10,372 nt of DNA, taken from positions 1 to 10,372 of the forward strand of contig JAGCUM010000050.1 of NCBI GenBank assembly GCA_017962865.1. The letters run 5' to 3'. This stretch comes from Spirochaetales bacterium. Lineage in GTDB: Bacteria; Spirochaetota; Spirochaetia; Sphaerochaetales; Sphaerochaetaceae. Position numbers and translations under genes: made by a program. The notes beneath the pieces are model-generated. The model searched no databases and was not told where the DNA came from. It saw only the letters and a list, made by a program, of their open reading frames with translations. This document shows, in pieces, positions 1 to 6,638 of this stretch (the stretch's first letter is position 1; the number at the start of each line of letters is the position of its first letter).

Positions 1-914
1 CCCGAAAGCTGCAGATCCGCTTTTGTAGCCACGATGTCATCCGTCTGGTATGGAGAATGGTCGATATTGACCACATAGGCATTATCAGGTCTGGGCTTGA
101 GTTCATCGACGGCGAGGCGTGAGGAATCGGAGACATCCTCACGGCCCATAAGCACCAGATCGGGCGAAATCTGCACCCACTGGTCCCTGAGAACTATGAT
201 GCCGTAGTACCGGAGGGTTTCCTCCAGTTTCTCAGGAGTATATTTGGCACCACCTACCCTGTAAGCCTTGGCCTGACGGTCGTGGTTGCCGTAGATGAAA
301 TAGACCGGAACGTCCATTGAGCCCAGAAGGCTGTATGTTGTGACCATCTCATCCTCGGTCGTGAACTCATCCGTGATATCTCCGCCCAGAACGATGAAAT
401 CAGGCCGCTGTGAAGCTATCTCGAGCATTGTCTTCTCGACTGTGTCAGCGCTTTGAGATGACCCTGCATGAAGGTCCGAGATAAATACGAAGCGGTGCCT
501 TCTGGTAAGCTTCTCCGAAGTGTATGTGAGCTCGTTCTTCCTGACGTTCTGCATGTTCACGGCTCCCAGGATAAGGATCAGAAGCGTAAGAACAAGAGCA
601 ACGACGGCCTGAATCGTAATGCAGCCCTCTCTCTTTTTGGTGATTACCACGGGCAGGGTCACGATATCGGAGAGCAAGTCTCCCATTATCGCCAGATAGA
701 ACGCGCCGAGCGTATAGTTCAGGTTCCAGCTGATCCAGGTATCCACCGCAACTGCAACGTATGCGGTGCCTGCGAGCAGGACCAGCTTGACCACAAAGAC
801 AACCGCACGCAGGATCCATCCCCCATGGCGGCGAAGCGGGAGCTGGATCAGAAAGAGTATTGCATAAGCCACTATAGTCTGGACTATCCAGATTACATAC
901 AGACCGAAAGTCAT
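1..914 (-). CDS. Membrane-anchored calcineurin-like metallophosphoesterase, 3' end outside window
   Basis: Predicted two-metal phosphoesterase tethered to the cytoplasmic membrane; substrate unknown. The 304 visible residues begin with about four hydrophobic segments (roughly residues 3-25, 34-56, 68-90 and 99-121), followed by the metallophosphoesterase domain: SDLHAG (Asp147, His149), GGDITDE (Asp179), GNHD (Asn210, His211) and NIDHSP (His286). The visible part ends in DLQLSG, just where the family's last motif, GHTHGG, is expected, so the gene is cut by the window edge rather than broken. The start is the first ATG possible, since an in-frame TGA lies four codons upstream; GAGGT sits 6 nt before it. 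It follows the alpha/beta hydrolase gene by about 50 nt on the same strand with no clear terminator, so it may be the last gene of the transporter operon or a separate unit. Family call is secure; role is unknown. Confidence 0.88.
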   Translation of the reverse strand, partial: MTFGLYVIWIVQTIVAYAILFLIQLPLRRHGGWILRAVVFVVKLVLLAGTAYVAVAVDTWISWNLNYTLGAFYLAIMGDLLSDIVTLPVVITKKREGCITIQAVVALVLTLLILILGAVNMQNVRKNELTYTSEKLTRRHRFVFISDLHAGSSQSADTVEKTMLEIASQRPDFIVLGGDITDEFTTEDEMVTTYSLLGSMDVPVYFIYGNHDRQAKAYRVGGAKYTPEKLEETLRYYGIIVLRDQWVQISPDLVLMGREDVSDSSRLAVDELKPRPDNAYVVNIDHSPYQTDDIVATKADLQLS

Positions 915-966
915 CCTAAGACCTCACAGATAGAGTTGCTTTCAATATAGCATGGATTTGCCTGTG

Positions 967-1884
967 TCAGACAACAAAAGACTTGAGGAAAGCCATTTCC
1001 TCATCATTGCAAATTCTGGCCTCGTCCAGCCTCGGGTCGCAGTGGAACACGTGTGCAAGTGCCTTGCCGCCTTTCTCCCCATAGACCTTGAAGACATGCT
1101 TCACATTGTTCTCCTCAAGCTTGGGAATGAGGTAATCGGGCTGCTCCTTGAGAAAATCCGCATTGCATGTCATCACGAATGCCGGCGGAAAGGTGGGCCC
1201 GACAAACCTTCCTGGGCTGAGGATGCGTTCCTTTTCCCTTTCGATTTCCTCGGTGATTCTGTCCACACCCAGAAGGTCCTTGACCAGAGGCTTGAGCAGA
1301 ATCACCGAAGCGTTCTGGCTCTTCATCATCTCTATGATGTCGTAGATGCCGCAGTTGAGTACCACTGCCTTCGGAACGAACCCCTCGGGAGGGACCACAC
1401 CGACTGCCTCGGATGCATATGCACGGTCGGTACACATCAGGCTGTACATCGTCACCATGTGGGCACCGGCAGAGTCTCCGACCATGAACACGTTATCCAG
1501 ATCGAATCCGTACTCGTCGGCATGGGAAAGAGTAAAGCGTACCGCCAGATCGGTGTCTTCCATGCTGGAAGGGAAGATGAAATCCGGGGCAAGACGGTAT
1601 GTGAAGTTCACTACCGCGAATCCGCGCCTGGCCAGGGCCATGCAGTAGAACTGATACACTTCCTTGTCCCCGTAGACCCATCCGCCTCCGTGGACATCGA
1701 TGATTACGGGAAGCTTGCCCTGTGCATCACGCGGCCTGTAGACATCCAGCACGTTCCATTTGGCATCAGGTCCGTAGACGATGTCATCGAAGCGGATGAT
1801 ACTTTCCGGAGTAACCTGCCCCTTGTTTTTCTGAGAATCGGCAAGCACAAAGGCTTTCTGAAGCATTCTGGAGGTCAATGACAT
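967..1884 (-). CDS. Alpha/beta hydrolase, HSL/acetyl-esterase type
   Basis: Predicted carboxylesterase or related hydrolase, 305 residues, usual length for the hormone-sensitive-lipase-like group. Seen in the sequence: the oxyanion-hole motif HGGGW at residues 65-69, the nucleophile elbow GDSAG (136-140, Ser138), a candidate acid in NADFLKEQ (Asp243) and a candidate catalytic His in AHVFH (His278). These match the known family order, so an active Ser-Asp-His enzyme is expected. There is no signal peptide, so it should act in the cytoplasm. The ATG is preceded by GGAAGGA at 5-6 nt. It lies 33 nt downstream of the metallo-beta-lactamase-fold gene and is probably co-transcribed with the ABC importer. 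Together these suggest cleavage of an ester, lactone or amide in an imported compound; this is inference. A rival reading is a xylan or peptide esterase working on unrelated substrates. Confidence 0.92.
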   Translation of the reverse strand: MSLTSRMLQKAFVLADSQKNKGQVTPESIIRFDDIVYGPDAKWNVLDVYRPRDAQGKLPVIIDVHGGGWVYGDKEVYQFYCMALARRGFAVVNFTYRLAPDFIFPSSMEDTDLAVRFTLSHADEYGFDLDNVFMVGDSAGAHMVTMYSLMCTDRAYASEAVGVVPPEGFVPKAVVLNCGIYDIIEMMKSQNASVILLKPLVKDLLGVDRITEEIEREKERILSPGRFVGPTFPPAFVMTCNADFLKEQPDYLIPKLEENNVKHVFKVYGEKGGKALAHVFHCDPRLDEARICNDEEMAFLKSFVV

Positions 1885-1885
1885 A

Positions 1886-1910
1886 CTTATCCTTCCTGCC
1901 GGAAGTATAA
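1886..1910 (-). promoter_or_regulatory. Hairpin that can cover the ribosome site of the alpha/beta hydrolase gene
   Basis: On the minus strand CTTCC-GGCA-GGAAG forms a five-pair stem with a four-base loop, and after one mismatch four more pairs (TTAT/ATAA) extend it. The 3' arm contains the GGAAG part of the Shine-Dalgarno sequence of the hydrolase gene starting at 1884. If it folds, translation of the hydrolase would be damped unless ribosomes arrive from the preceding gene, 33 nt upstream. The pairing is seen; the effect is inferred. Confidence 0.35.
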
Positions 1911-1917
1911 CAGAGAA

Positions 1918-2688
1918 TCAGAACTCAAGCCACTGTCCGTTCTCCGGGCAGATGAGTTTCCCCTTGTAGGTTTCCTTCAGAACCCTAAGCTTCTCCTGAG
2001 TACGCTCATCGGCAAACGGAATCTTCAGATCGTGATGATGCGGAATCAATACACCGGGCTGAACTGCCTCTGCAAGTTCCGAGAGAGTTATTGCACCCTG
2101 TTTGGAATACTGCATCAGAGCAACATCCGGCTTAAGGCCTCTGAGATGGGAGATCTGGTTCTGTGCGATATTACCGCCCCAGAAGAGGATTCTGAAACCG
2201 TTCTCGAAAGTAATCAGATAGGAACACATCTCCATGCCGCCCATGCTCTGAAGCTTGTCCAGACCGGGATAGAGCTTCATGAAGTCATACTCCTCGCATT
2301 TGCCGGTCTGCTCGCTCTTGGTCTTTCCCACATTGGCATGGCGGTTGTAGAACATCTTGATCTTAACCGGTCCCATATCCAGTTCCTGGTCCGGGAACAT
2401 CGGGAAAATCAGGGATGTATTGCAGTCAAGCCATGAAGCCAGAAGGTCTGCACCCAATGCACCGGTATAGATGAACGGATGGTGTTTGTTCTCGATTATC
2501 GGGAGTTCCGTGATGTGGTCCCAGTGCAGATGCGAAACCACCACATGGTCCACTTTCTCGAACGAGGAGGCATCAATCCCCTTGTATGTGCTCTGGTGCA
2601 GGCAGGGATCCGTGAGAATCACCTGTCCGCAACCCTGTATCTCGAAGCTGGCATTGGTTAGCCATCTGATTCTGATTTTATCACTCAT
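1918..2688 (-). CDS. Metallo-beta-lactamase-fold hydrolase, UlaG-like
   Basis: A 256-residue cytoplasmic protein of the metallo-beta-lactamase superfamily, closest in style to UlaG-like (ascorbate-6-phosphate lactonase) and UPF0173 proteins. Seen: ILTDP at residues 24-28, the hallmark HLHWDH at 53-58 (His53, His55, Asp57, His58), His117 as the likely next ligand, and IPHHHD at 215-220 near the C-terminus. The fourth motif, normally GD followed by Thr or Ser, reads FWGGN (169-173): no Asp, with Gly172 in the expected place and Asn173 after it. Metal binding may therefore be altered, for example one ion instead of two. The start ATG follows AGGA at about 8 nt. It sits 30 nt after the second ATPase gene of the importer and 33 nt before the alpha/beta hydrolase gene. 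Opening a lactone or cyclic amide of imported material is plausible but unproven. Confidence 0.88.
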   Translation of the reverse strand: MSDKIRIRWLTNASFEIQGCGQVILTDPCLHQSTYKGIDASSFEKVDHVVVSHLHWDHITELPIIENKHHPFIYTGALGADLLASWLDCNTSLIFPMFPDQELDMGPVKIKMFYNRHANVGKTKSEQTGKCEEYDFMKLYPGLDKLQSMGGMEMCSYLITFENGFRILFWGGNIAQNQISHLRGLKPDVALMQYSKQGAITLSELAEAVQPGVLIPHHHDLKIPFADERTQEKLRVLKETYKGKLICPENGQWLEF

Positions 2689-2718
2689 AATCTATTCCTC
2701 TTTTAACTCCCCTTTTCG

Positions 2719-3675
2719 TCAGCCGATTTGGCAGAGATGACATGCAACGAAATGGTTGGGAGTCATCTCTACAAGACTCGGTTCCTTGCCCCTGCATTGG
2801 TCGCATGACATATAGCAGCGCTTGTAGAAACGGCACTGGTCCGGCGGATTGACCGGGGATGCAATCTCACCCTTGAGAAGGATTCTCTCCTGCTTGTATC
2901 TCAGATCCGGAACCGGGATTGCCGAAAGCAGAGCCTTGGTATAAGGATGGGTCGGATGGGCAAACAGTTCTTCTGCCGGAGCCTTTTCAACCATCTTGCC
3001 CAGGTACATGACTGCAATATCATCAGAGAAGTGATTCACGACGCTGAGGTCATGGGTGATGAAGATGTAGGTCAGTCCCAGCTTGTCCTGCAGGTCCTCC
3101 AGAAGGTTCAGAATCTGTGCCTGAATGGAGACGTCCAGAGCCGATACCGGTTCATCACAGATGATCAACTTGGGCTCCACGCTCAGGGCTCTGGCAATTC
3201 CGATTCTCTGGCGCCTTCCGCCGTCCAACTCGTGCGGATAAGAGTTGATAAGCCTTTCTGCAAGACCTACCGTTTCCATGAGCTCGAGAACACGCTTCTC
3301 GATTGCTGCAGTACCCTTGATCAGCTTGTTCTGGATAATCGGCTCGGCAATGGCCTGAAGAACCGTCTGTCTTGGATCGAGGGATGAGAACGGATCCTGG
3401 AAAATAATCTGGATATCCTTGCGGGCCTTTCTCATCTGGCGTCCCGAGAGGGATGCAAGATTCACCCCGTCGAATATCACCTGTCCGCTGGTGGGCTCTA
3501 TCAGACGCATGATACAGCGGCCGGTAGTTGACTTTCCGCAGCCTGATTCGCCGACAATACCCAAAGTTTTACCACGCTCTATGGTAAATGAGACATCGTC
3601 CACTGCATGAAGCATTCCCTTGGGGGTTTTGAAGTATTTCTTGAGGTTCTTTACCTCCAACAGGATATCACTCAT
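2719..3675 (-). CDS. dppF: ABC importer ATPase, OppF/DppF type
   Basis: One of two nucleotide-binding subunits of a peptide-type ABC importer, on the cytoplasmic face of the membrane; 318 residues, normal length. Seen: Walker A GESGCGKS (42-49), Q-loop FQDP (Gln93), Walker B IICDEP (171-176, Glu175), switch His208 in ITHD, and the C-terminal oligopeptide-transporter extension. The ABC signature is LDGGRRQ (150-156) instead of LSGGQ, so the usual Ser is Asp and Gln154 becomes Arg. The extension has Cys281, Cys287, Cys294 and Cys312 in the family's C-x5-C-x6-C...C pattern, which in some relatives holds an iron-sulphur cluster, plus extra Cys291 and Cys315. The ATG overlaps the preceding gene's stop (ATGA), pointing to translational coupling. 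Substrate cannot be read from this subunit. Confidence 0.95.
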   Translation of the reverse strand: MSDILLEVKNLKKYFKTPKGMLHAVDDVSFTIERGKTLGIVGESGCGKSTTGRCIMRLIEPTSGQVIFDGVNLASLSGRQMRKARKDIQIIFQDPFSSLDPRQTVLQAIAEPIIQNKLIKGTAAIEKRVLELMETVGLAERLINSYPHELDGGRRQRIGIARALSVEPKLIICDEPVSALDVSIQAQILNLLEDLQDKLGLTYIFITHDLSVVNHFSDDIAVMYLGKMVEKAPAEELFAHPTHPYTKALLSAIPVPDLRYKQERILLKGEIASPVNPPDQCRFYKRCYMSCDQCRGKEPSLVEMTPNHFVACHLCQIG

Positions 3676-4682
3676 AGTACTATGTCCTCCCTTTCAAGAC
3701 GGAAGCTCTCGTCATCGTAAGCATTGCAGCTGCAGTAATGTGTTCCTCCGAAGTGTCTTTCCTCCGGCATGACATCGATGCATGAGCTCTTGGCATACGG
3801 ACATCTGGGTGCAAAGGCACAGCCCTTGGGCAGCTTTGTCGGATCGGGCATGAGTCCGGGAATCGGCTTGAGACGTTCTTTGCGCTCAGCGATATTCGGC
3901 AGACTGTTGAACAGACCCTCGGTATAAGGATGCCTGGCGGTGTTGAAAACCTCTTCCAGTGAACCGCGCTCGATTATCTTTCCGGCATACATGACAGCGA
4001 CATCGTCACATGTCTCAGCGATGATACCCAGATCATGGGTAATCAGAATCATGGCCATTCCGTACTTTTTCTTCAGCTCTTTCATCAGATCCAGAACCTG
4101 GGCCTGGATAGTAACGTCCAAAGCGGTGGTCGGTTCGTCTGCAATCAGAAGCTGCGGATTACATGCAAGGGCAATGGCGATGACGACACGTTGCTTCATG
4201 CCACCCGAGAACTGATGGGGATACTCACCCGCCCTTTCTCCCGGGATTCCGACAATCTCAAGCATCTCCTGAGCCTTCTCGAAAGCAGCCTTCTTGTCCA
4301 GTTTCTCATGGATCATGATGGCCTCTGCAATCTGGTCACCAACGGTGAAGACGGGGTTCAGACTGGTCATCGGATCCTGGAAGATCATCGAAACTTCTTT
4401 TCCCCTTATCCTCGTCATCTCTTTGGCAGTCTTCTCAAGTACGTTCTCACCGTCAAGTTTGATAGTCCCGCCTTTGATTACTCCGGGAGGATCAGGAATA
4501 AGATTCAATATGGACAATGCGGTCGTGGTCTTGCCGGCGCCGGTCTCTCCGACCAGGCCGAGAGTCTTTCCCCTGCCCAGCTTGAAAGACACGTCTCTGA
4601 CTGCCTCGACTGTTTCGTCCTCAAGTTCATAGTTGACCGTAAGGTGGTCTACATCCAGGATGATATCATTCTTGTTTTCCAT
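3672..4682 (-). CDS. dppD: ABC importer ATPase, OppD/DppD type
   Basis: The partner nucleotide-binding subunit, 336 residues. Seen: Walker A GETGAGKT (45-52), Q-loop FQDP (Gln102), an intact signature FSGGMKQRV (158-166), Walker B LLIADEP (178-184, Glu183), and switch His216 in ITHD. The C-terminal extension carries Cys288, Cys294, Cys301 and Cys317 (with Cys319 nearby) in the pattern typical of OppD/DppD. The start is strongly supported by AAGGAGGT, a full match to the anti-Shine-Dalgarno sequence, 5 nt before the ATG. It begins 11 nt after the DppC-type permease gene and its TGA overlaps the ATG of the next ATPase gene by 4 nt. Since the partner ATPase has an altered signature, this subunit supplies the canonical signature of the pair. 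Confidence 0.95.
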   Translation of the reverse strand: MENKNDIILDVDHLTVNYELEDETVEAVRDVSFKLGRGKTLGLVGETGAGKTTTALSILNLIPDPPGVIKGGTIKLDGENVLEKTAKEMTRIRGKEVSMIFQDPMTSLNPVFTVGDQIAEAIMIHEKLDKKAAFEKAQEMLEIVGIPGERAGEYPHQFSGGMKQRVVIAIALACNPQLLIADEPTTALDVTIQAQVLDLMKELKKKYGMAMILITHDLGIIAETCDDVAVMYAGKIIERGSLEEVFNTARHPYTEGLFNSLPNIAERKERLKPIPGLMPDPTKLPKGCAFAPRCPYAKSSCIDVMPEERHFGGTHYCSCNAYDDESFRLEREDIVL

Positions 4683-4693
4683 TGCAGACCTCC

Positions 4694-5581
4694 TTATTTC
4701 TTGAGCTTCGGGTCCATGGCATCACGCAGGCCGTCACCGACCATATTGAAAGCCAGAACCGTAATCATGATTGCAAGGCCCGGGAACAGGGTCATGTAGC
4801 TGTAACCTCTGAGGTAGGCCCTTCCGGTCGAGAGCATCGAGCCCCACTCCGGATTCGGAGCAGGAACACCGAGACCCAGGAAGCTCAGGGACGATGCCGA
4901 GATGATTGCCGATGAAACCCTGAGTGTGACACGGACGATGATCGGGCTGAGGCAGTTGGGCAGGATGTGCTTGAAGATAATCTTAGTCTCACTCTCGCCT
5001 ATTGCCCTTGCACTTTCGATATACTCCTGTCCGGTGACCGTAAGAACAGCAGCTCTGGTCGTTCTTACGAACTGCGGGATACTGGTGACTCCGACGGAAA
5101 TCATAAGGTTGACCGTATTTGCACCCAGGGCAGCAACGATGACTATTGCCATGAGCATGTTCGGTACTGCAGCGAATATGTCGGTGAACCTCATGATGAT
5201 GTCCTCGACGATACCTCCGGAGTAGTATCCGGCGAATGCACCGAGGATGACTCCGGCCACAACTGCGATGGCAACGGCAACGACACCTACCGAGAGACTG
5301 AATCTGGAACCGTAGATCAGTCTTGCAAAGATGTCTCTGCCAAGATCGTCAGTTCCCATTATGTGGGCCTTGCTCGGATGCTGAAGCCTGTCTTTCAGGG
5401 TCATTCCGATGACCTGGTTCTCATAGTCGACAAGCAGGTCTGCGAATATTGCAACCAGTGCAAGGAGAACGATTATTGCAAGGCCGATCATTGCGCCCTT
5501 GTTCTTCTTCAGTCTGTGCCAGACCTCTCCCGCACGGCTTCTCTTCATATACTGTCTGGAGACTAACTGCTGTTTAGCCAT
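4694..5581 (-). CDS. dppC: ABC importer permease, DppC/OppC type
   Basis: Inner-membrane subunit of the importer, 295 residues. Seen: a basic cytoplasmic N-terminus, a first hydrophobic segment near 30-51, the family motif GTDDLGRD (76-83), further hydrophobic segments near 97-120, 132-153, 213-236 and 264-284, and an EAA-type coupling loop at about 187-207 (YIESARAIGESETK within it) that docks on the ATPases. SFLGLG at 233-238 is typical of DppC proteins. The ATG overlaps the preceding permease stop as TAATG, and GGAGG lies just upstream within the end of that gene, so the two permeases are likely made in equal amounts. Identity as a DppC-type permease is secure; the cargo is not. Confidence 0.95.
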   Translation of the reverse strand: MAKQQLVSRQYMKRSRAGEVWHRLKKNKGAMIGLAIIVLLALVAIFADLLVDYENQVIGMTLKDRLQHPSKAHIMGTDDLGRDIFARLIYGSRFSLSVGVVAVAIAVVAGVILGAFAGYYSGGIVEDIIMRFTDIFAAVPNMLMAIVIVAALGANTVNLMISVGVTSIPQFVRTTRAAVLTVTGQEYIESARAIGESETKIIFKHILPNCLSPIIVRVTLRVSSAIISASSLSFLGLGVPAPNPEWGSMLSTGRAYLRGYSYMTLFPGLAIMITVLAFNMVGDGLRDAMDPKLKK

Positions 5582-6549
5582 TATGCAGCCTCCTTCTTCA
5601 CTTTGGTACGTCGGACACTTCTTCTGCTGTATTTTCCCTTGATTCTCGGGTCAACCACGGCATAAAGGAGGTCGACTACCAGATGCACGACACCTGTGAT
5701 GAGCGTTGTTACGATGATTGCTCCAGTTACCACAGGAACATCTCTCTGGTGGACATAGTCGATGATGAGCCTTCCGACTCCAGGCCATGCAAAGACGGTC
5801 TCGGTCAGCACTGCTCCTCCGATACCGATGGCCAGCTGGTCACCGATGATCGTCAGAATAGGAATGAATGCATTCCTGAAGGCATGCTTTGTGATGACCT
5901 TGTTCTCACTCACTCCCTTTGCTCTTGCAGTGCGCAGGTAGTCCTGCCTGATGACATCGATCATCGAGGATCTGGTGGTTCTGGTCATGACTGCCATATG
6001 TCCTGTTCCGATGGTGATGGCCGGAAGGATAACCGAGCTGAAGCCGGTGTAGCCTCCGGAGGGAAACCATCCGAGATTCAACGAGAACTCGATGATCAGC
6101 AGCAGTCCCAGCCAGAAGTTAGGCATTGACAGACCCAAGAGGGCCAGAACCATACAGGAATTGTCGACAAGAGACCCGCTCTTGACGGCAGAGACAATCC
6201 CCAGAGGAATGCTCAGCACAATGGCCACAACGCTTGCGCCTAGAGCAAGCCACAGCGTCTTCGGTAGCCTGGTTATGTACATGTCCCAGACAGGTTTCTT
6301 CGTTATATATGAAATACCGAGATCTCCATGCAGAAGACCCAGCATATATTTTCCATATCTATAGAATACGGTGCGGTCATAGCCGTACTCATGCTTCAGT
6401 GCCATTATCTGCTCTTCCGAGGCATCTTCACCGACAAGCTGGGTGATGATGTTTCCCGGAGCAAGATCCATAATGAAATAGATCATGAATGAGACACCGA
6501 TGATGACAGGTATCAAAAGCAGAAGCCTCTTAATTACGTAACGGTGCAC
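5581..6549 (-). CDS. dppB: ABC importer permease, DppB/OppB type
   Basis: The other inner-membrane subunit, 322 residues, usual for DppB. Seen: N-terminal segment at about 9-27, the characteristic DLAPGN after it (28-33), a long external loop with LHGDLGIS (73-80), hydrophobic segments near 98-120, 133-155, 229-250 and 276-298, and an EAA-type loop at about 203-223 (DYLRTARAKGVSENK). The C-terminal tail is rich in Arg and Lys. The start codon is GTG, supported by AGGAG about 6 nt before it and by homologous-looking MHRYVIKRLL at the N-terminus. It follows the binding-protein gene after 89 nt that hold a strong stem-loop, so it may be expressed at a lower level than that gene. Confidence 0.94.
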   Translation of the reverse strand: MHRYVIKRLLLLIPVIIGVSFMIYFIMDLAPGNIITQLVGEDASEEQIMALKHEYGYDRTVFYRYGKYMLGLLHGDLGISYITKKPVWDMYITRLPKTLWLALGASVVAIVLSIPLGIVSAVKSGSLVDNSCMVLALLGLSMPNFWLGLLLIIEFSLNLGWFPSGGYTGFSSVILPAITIGTGHMAVMTRTTRSSMIDVIRQDYLRTARAKGVSENKVITKHAFRNAFIPILTIIGDQLAIGIGGAVLTETVFAWPGVGRLIIDYVHQRDVPVVTGAIIVTTLITGVVHLVVDLLYAVVDPRIKGKYSRRSVRRTKVKKEAA

Positions 6550-6586
6550 TTTGACTCCTTTGGGAACTGTCCGTGCAGCCCCTTAT

Positions 6587-6616
6587 TGAAACAGCGCCTT
6601 TTCCGGCGCTGTTTCA
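6587..6616 (-). promoter_or_regulatory. Intercistronic stem-loop between binding-protein and permease genes
   Basis: A perfect 12-bp inverted repeat (arms 6587-6598 and 6605-6616, core GAAACAGCGCC / GGCGCTGTTTC) with a six-base loop. It begins 22 nt after the binding-protein stop. The following minus-strand bases are AATAAGGGGC, with no U-tract, so it is not a canonical intrinsic terminator in this direction; the plus direction also lacks a T-run. In known transporter operons such structures protect the upstream message for the binding protein or cause partial termination, giving more binding protein than membrane subunits. That role is inferred here. Confidence 0.7.
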
Positions 6617-6638
6617 CTGGATTATCTGTTGTCGAAGC

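Noticed and set aside
445..819. A 124-codon minus-strand open frame rich in Cys and Arg
   Set aside because: It overlaps the metallophosphoesterase gene in another frame on the same strand; the other frame has the DxH, GD and GNHD motifs and membrane segments.
952..1881. A 309-codon plus-strand open frame
   Set aside because: It lies antisense to the alpha/beta hydrolase gene, has no recognisable domain, and the minus-strand frame holds all catalytic motifs and a ribosome site.
4035..4799. A 254-codon plus-strand open frame
   Set aside because: Antisense to the OppD-type ATPase gene; its protein is of low-complexity shadow character and no motif is present.
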